From the NCBI GenBank assembly GCA_902546725.1, contig CACCLB010000002.1:62001-126000 (forward strand): 64,000 bases of DNA, read 5' to 3'. Position numbers and translations under genes: made by a program. Under the pieces are notes generated by a model. It did no database searches. It was not told the origin of the DNA and saw only the letters and a program-made list of their open reading frames with translations. The DNA is from an uncultured Bacteroidota bacterium. GTDB lineage: Bacteria > Bacteroidota > Bacteroidia > Flavobacteriales > Flavobacteriaceae. Each line of letters begins with the position of its first letter. The first letter of the stretch is position 1. Below are positions 57,830 through 64,000 of this stretch, piece by piece.

Positions 57830-58551
57830 TGGATATCAAGTTTAATATCAATGCAGATGTAGGGGAAGGAATGGGTGACGATGCGGGTCTTATGCCTTTT
57901 ATTCAGGCCTGTAATATCGCTTGTGGAGGTCACTCAGGGAATCAACTCGAGATTAAAAAGACCATTGAACTTGCTCAAAAACATCAGGTTCTTATCGGTG
58001 CTCATCCCTCTTATCCAGACCCAATTAACTTCGGTAGGCGTACTATGAAAATAAATAAAAAAGAGCTTTACCAAAGTATAGAACAACAGCTTTCACTACT
58101 GCTTAAACAACTGCCTTTAGAAAAACTAAACCATATCAAGCCTCATGGTGCATTGTATCACGATTGTATTAATAAAGAGGAGGTTGCACGTATTTTTTTG
58201 GAAGTTATTGAGTCTGTAGGCACAGAGGTGATCATCTTTACCTCATCTAAAGGATACTTAGCAAAACTCGCTGATAAAAAAGGTATAGAGTATTGGAATG
58301 AAGCATTTATTGACCGTGCCTATCAAGACAACGGACAATTACTTACTCGCTCAGAACCTAATTCCGTACTCAATGATTCCAAATTAATATACCGTAGGAT
58401 TAAAAATCTGACACAAAACAAGGGGGTGTACTCAATTAATGGCAATTGGATTCCTCTAGATGCGAAAACACTCTGTGTACATGGGGATCATCCAAATGCG
58501 GCAAGTTTATTAAAAAGTGCACTGAGCTATTTAGAAATAAATGAAACATAA
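57829..58551 (+). CDS. pxpA: 5-oxoprolinase subunit PxpA (LamB/YcsF family)
   Basis: One of three subunits of the ATP-dependent 5-oxoprolinase. 240 residues; NADVGEGMGDDAGLM, ACNIACGGHSGN, IGAHPSYPD and IKPHGALYHD are the YcsF core motifs, with His residues thought to be catalytic. The track start at 57739 lies inside the Nramp-like gene; ATG 57829 overlaps its stop by one base. Acts with PxpB and PxpC to convert 5-oxoproline to glutamate. Cytoplasmic. Confidence 0.93.
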   Translation: MDIKFNINADVGEGMGDDAGLMPFIQACNIACGGHSGNQLEIKKTIELAQKHQVLIGAHPSYPDPINFGRRTMKINKKELYQSIEQQLSLLLKQLPLEKLNHIKPHGALYHDCINKEEVARIFLEVIESVGTEVIIFTSSKGYLAKLADKKGIEYWNEAFIDRAYQDNGQLLTRSEPNSVLNDSKLIYRRIKNLTQNKGVYSINGNWIPLDAKTLCVHGDHPNAASLLKSALSYLEINET

Positions 58552-59275
58552 AATGGAAAAAGCGCTTCCTTTTCGTTTTTTTATCATCCATCCAAAGGTG
58601 GCTGTCCTAGAGTGGGATACAGAACCCAACCCACGCCTTCTGAAACTGCTTATTGGTTTTCAAAAAGCCATTTTAAAGGAGTTTAAGGAAGTCTCTCAAA
58701 TCACTCAAGGCTACTGCTCCCTAATGCTCTATCACAACTGTGAAATTCATTATATAAATGACTATCCGAACAGTTTGTGTTTACTTTTTGATTCGCTTTC
58801 TCATTATTCTTTCACAAAACAGAAAATATGGCAAATACCCGTGTGCTATGAAGAGAGTATGGCTCCTGACTTAAAGTCACTTGCAAACCAACTCAATATC
58901 AGTACAGCAAGCTTGGTACGAGAGCATACTTCAGCGAGCTATCAAGTGAATTTTATAGGATTCCTACCTGGTTTTTTATATTTAAGTGGGTTGCCAAAAG
59001 TACTGGAGTGCAGAAGAAAGGCGAGACCAGCTTCTCGAGTAGACCGAGGAAGTATCGGTATCGGCGGAAAGCAAACTGGGATTTATCCTATAGAAAGCCC
59101 TGGGGGATGGCATCTTATTGGGAAAACTCCATACCCCCTATTTGAACCTAAAAAGAAAAATCCTTGTTTTGCAAAAGCAGGGGATTCAATTCAATTTCTA
59201 TCCATCTCAAAATCGGACTATTTGGAATTGGAAAAGCAAAGAGCGCAGGGAACCCTTAAAATAAAACCCTTATGA
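58541..59275 (+). CDS. pxpB: 5-oxoprolinase subunit PxpB (KipI family)
   Basis: 244 residues. KipI-type core: NFIGFLPGFLYLSGLPK, PASRVDRGSIGIGGKQTGIYPIESPGGWHLIG and a C-terminal basic tail. The N-terminal part is a cyclophilin-like preceding domain. Two starts are possible: ATG 58541 (overlapping the pxpA stop by 11 nt) or ATG 58553 (MEKALPFRFF, two bases after it). Its stop overlaps pxpC by ATGA. Confidence 0.92.
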   Translation: MKHKMEKALPFRFFIIHPKVAVLEWDTEPNPRLLKLLIGFQKAILKEFKEVSQITQGYCSLMLYHNCEIHYINDYPNSLCLLFDSLSHYSFTKQKIWQIPVCYEESMAPDLKSLANQLNISTASLVREHTSASYQVNFIGFLPGFLYLSGLPKVLECRRKARPASRVDRGSIGIGGKQTGIYPIESPGGWHLIGKTPYPLFEPKKKNPCFAKAGDSIQFLSISKSDYLELEKQRAQGTLKIKPL

Positions 59276-60117
59276 TTGAGGTTCTCCTAACTGGTATTCA
59301 CAGCAGCATCCAAGATTTAGGTCGTTTTGGCATGCAAAACACCGGTATCCCAATTGGTGGTGCAATGGATCAAGCTGCCATGCAAATGGCAAATAGTCTT
59401 CTGAACAATCACAAACATAGTGCGGTACTTGAAATGAGCTTTAAGGGACCCAAACTACTCTTTCACCAATCGACCACTATTGCTCTAGCTGGGGCGGATA
59501 TGAATGCTAAACTCAACGAAAAACCCATCAACAATTTTACAGCAATTAAAATCAAAGAAAACGACCTCTTGCAGTTTGGTAATGCCCACCAAGGAAAACG
59601 AACTTATCTGGCAGTTGCAGGAGGATTTAAAAACCCTGAAATACTCAACAGTAGGAGTCAGTATTTGGGAATTACGCCAGAAGCAACGATCAGTAAAACC
59701 AAATTAATTCCAATTGACAAAGTTGATTTAAATCTTAAAAAAGGAGCGCGACTTACTTTAACAGAAAGCAATGAAACCGATACCATCCCTGTTTATAAAG
59801 GGCCTGAATTTTATTTACTCCCTAAAAAAGCACAAGATCAACTGACAAAGCAAGTGTTTACTATTAGCAATAAAAACTCAAGAATGGCCTATGTTTTAGT
59901 GGAAAAACTACTGCATGAGCTACCCTCTATTTGGACGGCACCCTTGCTGCCCGGCACTATTCAGTGCACTCCTGACGGCACTCTGGCAATATTAATGCGA
60001 GATGCTCAAACTACGGGTGGCTATCCTCGAGTACTGCAAGTAAGTGATGAGGGTATAAACAGATTGGCACAAAAATCGACTAAAGATCAATTTCAATTTG
60101 AGCTAACAAGCGTCTGA
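59272..60117 (+). CDS. pxpC: 5-oxoprolinase subunit PxpC (KipA/biotin-dependent carboxyltransferase-like)
   Basis: 281 residues with KipA landmarks: GIHSSIQDLGRFGMQNTGIPIGGAMDQAAM, the ALAGADMNAKLN strand, and RDAQTTGGYPRVLQV near the C-terminus. Forms the 5-oxoprolinase with PxpA and PxpB, using ATP to open the lactam ring. ATGA overlap with pxpB indicates coupled translation. Confidence 0.93.
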   Translation: MIEVLLTGIHSSIQDLGRFGMQNTGIPIGGAMDQAAMQMANSLLNNHKHSAVLEMSFKGPKLLFHQSTTIALAGADMNAKLNEKPINNFTAIKIKENDLLQFGNAHQGKRTYLAVAGGFKNPEILNSRSQYLGITPEATISKTKLIPIDKVDLNLKKGARLTLTESNETDTIPVYKGPEFYLLPKKAQDQLTKQVFTISNKNSRMAYVLVEKLLHELPSIWTAPLLPGTIQCTPDGTLAILMRDAQTTGGYPRVLQVSDEGINRLAQKSTKDQFQFELTSV

Positions 60118-60135
60118 TGTTTTCAAAATTGTTTA

Positions 60136-60143
60136 TACTTTTG
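60136..60143 (+). promoter_or_regulatory. -7 promoter element for the dihydroorotase-like gene (TACTTTTG)
   Basis: TACTTTTG matches TAnnTTTG, 16 nt before ATG 60160, in the 42-bp gap after pxpC. Confidence 0.5.
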
Positions 60144-60159
60144 TACGGATCTGATTTAA

Positions 60160-61413
60160 ATGAAGATACTTTTTAAAAACGCAACCTTAATTAATGAAAA
60201 GAGTCCTTTTCACAATCAAAAAAAGGATGTGTTGGTTATCGATGGGTTACTCACCCAGATAGAAGATCAGATCAAAGTCGAAGACGCAATTGTTATCGAC
60301 AAAAAAGACCTTCATCTTTCATCCGGTTGGTTTGATCCTTGTGTTTCATTTGGAGAGCCTGGTTATGAGGAGCGCGAAACCCTAGCAAACGGTTTGCTTA
60401 CCGCTGCAAAAAGTGGGTTTACCCATATTGTACTCAATCCAGACACCCATCCAGCTTTAGATTCTTTAACAGACGTCAGTCATCTACTCCAACAGTCACA
60501 AGGCTCAACCACTGCACTGCATATCAGTGCTTCACTTTCAGAGGCCTCTAGGGGAGAAAACCTAGCTCCTCTTTTTGAAATGCACAAAGCAGGTGCAATT
60601 GCCTTTGGTGATTTTAATACCACACTTAAAAACCCCAACTTGTTGCGGATAGCACTGGATTATGTTCAAAGTTTTGACGGCCTGATTCAAGCTTATCCCC
60701 TCGACTCTAATCTGAGTAATGGCGGTCAGATGCACGAAGGTGAGGTAAGTACAAATCTCGGGCTTAAAGCCATACCGCATATAGCAGAAACAAGTACACT
60801 AGCTCGTGATATTCAGCTTTTAGAATACACTCAAGGGAGGATGCATATTCCCTATATTTCGACTGCTGAAAGTGTAAAATTGATCAGAAACGCAAAGAAA
60901 AAAGGACTTAAGATAAGCTGTGGCGTTGCTGTTGCACATTTACACGCCACTGAGGAGGATCTCATGGATTTTGATGCGAATTTTAAAATTATCCCTCCCC
61001 TGAGGAGCAGTAAAGATCAGCGGGCGCTTAGGGAGGGTCTTTTGGATGGAACCATTGATATGGTCACTAGCCTCCACCAACCCCTAAATCCCGAACTCAA
61101 AGATTTGGAGTTTGTTCGTGCGAAAGAAGGCAGTATTGGACTAGAAGCTTCTTTTGGAATCTTACTCAACTACTTCCCTTTAGTCAAGGTCATTTCATTT
61201 TTGACACGAGGTAAAAAAGCTTTTAAAATAAAAGACAGCGGGTTTGAACTTGGTGAAACAGCAGATTTCACTTTGTTTTCACCCAAAGGAAGCAGTACAC
61301 TAGAAAAATCTGATTTACACTCAACCTCTAAAAACTGTCTTTTTCTCGGTAGTACGATTAAAGGAAAAGTATATGGCAGTTTAAGAGGTAACACACTTCA
61401 ACTCAACAATTAA
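60160..61413 (+). CDS. dihydroorotase-family protein lacking the HxH metal motif
   Basis: A 417-residue amidohydrolase-fold protein with the PyrC layout: GWFDPCVSFGEPGYEERETLANGLLTAAKSGFTHI, HIPYISTAESVKLIRNAKKKG and GTIDMVTSLHQPL. Where true dihydroorotases have DxHxHxREPG, this reads DPCVSFGEPG: both metal His and the substrate Arg are lost. A Bacteroidetes-type pseudo-DHOase (PyrX-like) is likely. It could be a non-catalytic partner of aspartate transcarbamoylase, or have another activity. Its own promoter separates it from pxpC. Confidence 0.85.
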   Translation: MKILFKNATLINEKSPFHNQKKDVLVIDGLLTQIEDQIKVEDAIVIDKKDLHLSSGWFDPCVSFGEPGYEERETLANGLLTAAKSGFTHIVLNPDTHPALDSLTDVSHLLQQSQGSTTALHISASLSEASRGENLAPLFEMHKAGAIAFGDFNTTLKNPNLLRIALDYVQSFDGLIQAYPLDSNLSNGGQMHEGEVSTNLGLKAIPHIAETSTLARDIQLLEYTQGRMHIPYISTAESVKLIRNAKKKGLKISCGVAVAHLHATEEDLMDFDANFKIIPPLRSSKDQRALREGLLDGTIDMVTSLHQPLNPELKDLEFVRAKEGSIGLEASFGILLNYFPLVKVISFLTRGKKAFKIKDSGFELGETADFTLFSPKGSSTLEKSDLHSTSKNCLFLGSTIKGKVYGSLRGNTLQLNN

Positions 61414-61423
61414 TCCATCCTAA

Positions 61424-62056
61424 ATGCTTGAATATCACATTCAAAACTCAAGCGCCTCTGAAAAAGCAACTTCACCTGCCATAATCTTGATTCACGGATA
61501 CGGCAGCCATGCAGACGATTTATTTAGCTTTGCACCTTATTTACCCAAAGACCATACTGTAATTGCTACACAGGCTCCCTTAACTATAGGTCCTAATAGT
61601 TATGCGTGGTATCCCCTTCAAATGGATCCCTCAGGGGCTGTAACCTCAGAAGTTGAAGCGGCCTGGAGTGCAGTACAATTGATCGTTGATACGATAGATG
61701 AACTCATTAAAATTCACAAACTGGATGCTGATGATATCAGTCTTTTGGGGTTCAGCCAAGGAGCTATATTGAGTTGGGCAATTGCTTACCACCACTCCGA
61801 TAAAATAAGAAGAATTGTAGCTTTAAGCGGTATGGTTCACGAAAGTGTTGACAGCAGCTCTCCACCTAATTTTATTGCATATGCCAGTCACGGCATCAAC
61901 GACCAGATCATCCCTATCAGTCTTCCAAGAACCACTGTACTCCCCTTGAGTAACGCCCACCAAGCAATTACTTATCACGAGTTTAAAGATGGACATAATG
62001 TCTCTCAGGAAAATTTTACACTGATGCTCGCTTGGCTTGACAAGACAAATTTATAG
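61424..62056 (+). CDS. phospholipase/carboxylesterase family alpha/beta hydrolase
   Basis: 210 residues, cytoplasmic. Oxyanion region LIHGYGSHADDL, nucleophile Ser in LGFSQGAI, catalytic Asp in GINDQIIP and His in FKDGHNVS give a full triad of the acyl-protein thioesterase/carboxylesterase type (ABHD6-like). Substrate unknown. It follows the dihydroorotase-like gene by ten bases, probably in the same operon, and its end overlaps the convergent gene at 62051-62056. Confidence 0.88.
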   Translation: MLEYHIQNSSASEKATSPAIILIHGYGSHADDLFSFAPYLPKDHTVIATQAPLTIGPNSYAWYPLQMDPSGAVTSEVEAAWSAVQLIVDTIDELIKIHKLDADDISLLGFSQGAILSWAIAYHHSDKIRRIVALSGMVHESVDSSSPPNFIAYASHGINDQIIPISLPRTTVLPLSNAHQAITYHEFKDGHNVSQENFTLMLAWLDKTNL

Positions 62057-62506
62057 TGGATTTACTACGGATTCTAAAGTCTTAAAGTTATATCCATCGT
62101 TCCCTTTTTTATAGGTCAAAAAGGCTTGACCCCAATGCTGACTAGAGCGAAATCCAATTAAAATCCATTCGGTATTTACAACTTGAATGTTGTCAATCAA
62201 AAAGCGTTCTTCAGGAAGATTGCTTACCAATTCCCCTAAACCTCCTTGCGCATTAAACGCCATCAACTCTGTCTTAACAGCCTCAACTTCAGTTTTGGTT
62301 GCCTGGTCTCCATCTAAGCTAAAATACTTTTTTACATCTAAGCTAGCTTTTAAATTAGACAGTGAATCTTTTAGGCGAAGTTGTAAGCTGTTTTGATTTT
62401 GAATCAAACGGTCTTGATGATTTAAAATTTTATTGGTATTGATCAGCTGAAAAAATAAGATGATACATACAAATAAAAAGAGGTAAAAGACAATTTTAAA
62501 TTTCAT
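62051..62506 (-). CDS. single-span membrane protein of unknown function
   Basis: 151 residues. N-terminal hydrophobic helix (IVFYLFLFVCIILFFQLI), then a polar, probable coiled-coil segment (around 25-60) and a compact C-terminal domain (FLIDNIQVVNTEWILIGF). No match that I recognise. The track uses TTG 62515, which overlaps the MBL gene stop; ATG 62504-62506 is preferred. Probably the second gene of the MBL operon on the minus strand. Its product should sit in the inner membrane, with its main domain outside or inside depending on orientation. Confidence 0.6.
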   Translation of the reverse strand: MKFKIVFYLFLFVCIILFFQLINTNKILNHQDRLIQNQNSLQLRLKDSLSNLKASLDVKKYFSLDGDQATKTEVEAVKTELMAFNAQGGLGELVSNLPEERFLIDNIQVVNTEWILIGFRSSQHWGQAFLTYKKGNDGYNFKTLESVVNPL

Positions 62507-62511
62507 AGTAC

Positions 62512-63282
62512 TCAATTGGAGGTTACAGTTAAAGTATCATAGGCTAGGAAAACATTTTCTGGAAGCACTTTACTCACTTCATCGTGAAAACCCATCAAAT
62601 GGCTGATATGAGTCAAATAAGCTTTTTGGGGCTGAATCTTTTCAATCATCGCCAATGCTTCTTCAAGATTAAGGTGATTGGGGTGAGGTTCAATTCTAAG
62701 CGCACTTAAAACTAAAACATCGAGATCCTTTAATTTTTGTTGCTCCTCCTCGGCTATGGTTTTAACATCAGTCAAATAACAAAAGTTATCGATTCTAAAC
62801 CCCATAACGCTGAGGGTATTGTGAAAAACTTCCACAGGTATTATGGTTTTATTTTTAAACTCAAAGGGAGTTTGAGCGCTGATGATATTTTGAGCTACTG
62901 AAGGGGCTCCTGGGTATTTGTTTTCAGAGGAAAAAATATACCCAAAACGAGTCATTAAATTGTCCATAACTCGCTTACTTCCATAAACAGGAATATCTCC
63001 TTGACGAAAGAAAAAAGGACGTATGTCGTCCAAACCTGCTGTATGATCAGCGTGTTCGTGGGTAAATAAAATACCGTCTAAATGGCTGCATTCGGTTCGC
63101 AGCATTTGTTGTCGAAAATCAGGTCCACAGTCGATCACCAAACTGGTATCTTCCCATTGAATCAAAACTGAGACTCGGAGTCTTTTATCTTTTGGATTTT
63201 CGCTCAAACAGACCGGATGTATGCTTCCTATAATCGGTATGCCTTGAGAAGTTCCAGTGCCTAAAAATTGAATTTTCAACAT
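62512..63282 (-). CDS. MBL-fold metallohydrolase (PhnP-like)
   Basis: 256-residue metallo-beta-lactamase-fold protein. MLKIQFLGTGTSQGIPIIG opening is typical of the PhnP/RNase Z-like branch; metal motif FTHEHADHTAGLDDIRPF (HxHxDH), Asp and His ligands in YLTDVKT and LTHISHLM. Possible phosphodiesterase or lactonase-type hydrolase; PhnP itself is a cyclic phosphodiesterase, but no phosphonate genes lie nearby. Promoter at 63300-63307 (minus). Confidence 0.88.
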   Translation of the reverse strand: MLKIQFLGTGTSQGIPIIGSIHPVCLSENPKDKRLRVSVLIQWEDTSLVIDCGPDFRQQMLRTECSHLDGILFTHEHADHTAGLDDIRPFFFRQGDIPVYGSKRVMDNLMTRFGYIFSSENKYPGAPSVAQNIISAQTPFEFKNKTIIPVEVFHNTLSVMGFRIDNFCYLTDVKTIAEEEQQKLKDLDVLVLSALRIEPHPNHLNLEEALAMIEKIQPQKAYLTHISHLMGFHDEVSKVLPENVFLAYDTLTVTSN

Positions 63283-63299
63283 CTTTGAACAAAGGTACC

Positions 63300-63307
63300 G
63301 TTTTGCT
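63300..63307 (-). promoter_or_regulatory. -7 promoter element for the MBL gene (TACCTTTG)
   Basis: TACCTTTG on the minus strand matches TAnnTTTG, 17 nt before the MBL ATG. Confidence 0.5.
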
Positions 63308-63329
63308 TTTTACATACCATGGAACTTTG

Positions 63330-63337
63330 TATTTTTG
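63330..63337 (+). promoter_or_regulatory. -7 promoter element for the terminal gene (TATTTTTG)
   Basis: TATTTTTG matches TAnnTTTG, 17 nt before ATG 63355. With 63300-63307 it makes a divergent promoter pair. Confidence 0.5.
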
Positions 63338-63354
63338 GGATAACAAAATAAAGA

Positions 63355-64000
63355 ATGAGCGTCACAATTAAAGGAGATCACGGTTTCGATAACAAACCTT
63401 CCATTGAAGCCAAGGCGCTTCGAATCAATCTCAACCCATACATCTACGGAACTTTTGCTGAAATAGGAGCTGGACAAGAGGTTGCCCGTCATTTTTTTAA
63501 AGTGGGTGGTTCCTCTGGTACCATCGCAAAAACGATTAGTGCTTACGACAAAAACTTCAGTGATACCATTTATGGGGAAGAAGCCGACGGACGCTACGTT
63601 ACGGAAACCCGATTAGACAAGATGATGACACATGAAATGCGTCTTCTCAAAAAACGGATTCCTAAAGAAGACCAACCCAATAAAATGTTTTTTACCCTTG
63701 CCAATACAGTGGCTACCATTGATTTCGCCAAAAAGTTCAAAGGTCACGGTTGGATGGGTATTCGTTTTCAAACTGAACCTGAAGGGGCCTACAATCAAAT
63801 AGTACTGCACGTTCGTTTTCACCAAACTGAGGCACGTCTTCAGCAAGAGGCTTTAGGTTTTATGGGGGTTAATCTTGTCTATGGTGCCTTTTATAAGCAT
63901 CACAATCCCAAAAAACTCTTGCGCTACCTTTACGACAGTATCGATAGCGATGCTATAGAAATAGATACCATTAATTTTTCCGGACCCCAGTTTAAGACCG
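63355..64000 (+). CDS. large conserved protein of unknown function (3' partial)
   Basis: Not in the ORF track because it runs off the window. ATG 63355 opens a frame of at least 215 codons with blocks such as INLNPYIYGTFAEIGAGQEVARHFF and GGSSGTIAKTISAYD and NKMFFTLANTVATIDF. I recall this as a widespread bacterial family that is often mislabelled TonB-dependent receptor or nicotinate-nucleotide adenylyltransferase. Neither name is supported by the sequence: there is no signal peptide, beta-barrel pattern or adenylyltransferase motif. Cytoplasmic. Function unknown. Confidence 0.75.
   Translation, partial: MSVTIKGDHGFDNKPSIEAKALRINLNPYIYGTFAEIGAGQEVARHFFKVGGSSGTIAKTISAYDKNFSDTIYGEEADGRYVTETRLDKMMTHEMRLLKKRIPKEDQPNKMFFTLANTVATIDFAKKFKGHGWMGIRFQTEPEGAYNQIVLHVRFHQTEARLQQEALGFMGVNLVYGAFYKHHNPKKLLRYLYDSIDSDAIEIDTINFSGPQFKT

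Noticed and set aside
63310-63846. Minus-strand ORFs at the end of the window
   Set aside because: They are antisense to the incomplete conserved gene starting at 63355 and include its promoter.

Overview
The window looks like chromosomal DNA from a marine-type member of the Flavobacteriaceae (Bacteroidetes). The DNA is AT-rich. Starts have no recognisable Shine-Dalgarno sequence, and several TTG or GTG starts fit best. Many genes are preceded by the Bacteroidetes sigma-70 -7 element TAnnTTTG. Many products belong to families typical of this group: the DUF4258 protein after tsaE, the short lipoprotein before terC, the flavobacterial ParC/ParE pair, DUF6787, TIGR02757, an HxH-less dihydroorotase and TlpA-like lipoproteins. 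Genes are packed tightly. Several convergent neighbours share their stop codons in a 4-nt overlap, and there is no gene-free stretch longer than about 260 bp.

Layout. 1-6.5 kb: end of tsaE, DUF4258, proline dehydrogenase, pcm, a Gfo/Idh/MocA oxidoreductase, a YciO/Sua5 protein and a PcrA/UvrD helicase. 6.5-10.8 kb: secreted M20 amidohydrolase, two lipoproteins (one a likely zinc metallopeptidase) and a patatin. 10.9-22.7 kb: recG, pheT, a membrane protein, DUF2007, a sodium:solute symporter, an ABC-F protein, a thioredoxin-fold lipoprotein, a transaldolase-like protein, an SDR and the 4.5S/SRP RNA. 22.8-28 kb: glutaminyl cyclase, thioesterase, a small ORF coupled to a CPBP protease, glyA and a frameshifted nnr gene. 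28-36.3 kb: clpB, smpB, dienelactone hydrolase, aroB, PEP carboxylase and an Lrp/AsnC regulator. 36.4-45.5 kb: M14 peptidase, an XRE regulator behind a palindrome-rich divergent region, a lipoprotein, terC, parC/parE, Dabb and a GH5-like hydrolase. 45.5-54.9 kb: SulP transporter, an interrupted YhhN gene, ychF, ChbG/YdjC deacetylase, ferredoxin, acyl-CoA reductase, serC-serA-DUF6787, folE and msrA. 55-64 kb: lolD-like ABC ATPase, TIGR02757, an Nramp-like transporter with pxpABC, a pseudo-dihydroorotase, an esterase, a small membrane protein, an MBL-fold hydrolase and the start of a large conserved protein.

How the genes fit together. Most of the window is housekeeping: serine and one-carbon metabolism (serC, serA, glyA), chorismate (aroB), anaplerosis (ppc), DNA repair and topology (pcrA, recG, parC/E), protein quality control (clpB, smpB, pcm, msrA) and tRNA modification (tsaE, a Sua5-like protein). 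Peptide scavenging recurs (M20, M14, the zincin lipoprotein, PRODH). The Nramp-like/PxpABC operon would consume 5-oxoproline, the free form of the N-terminal residue that the QPCT-family enzyme in this window would make. I found no tRNA, rRNA, CRISPR array, insertion sequence, prophage or defence island.

Most worth a second look: the Nramp-like protein without metal ligands in the pxp operon; the paired palindromes at the XRE/M14 divergent promoter; two broken genes (nnr with two compensating A-run indels, yhhN with an in-frame stop); and the secreted HExxH lipoprotein. I saw no clearly new multi-gene system.
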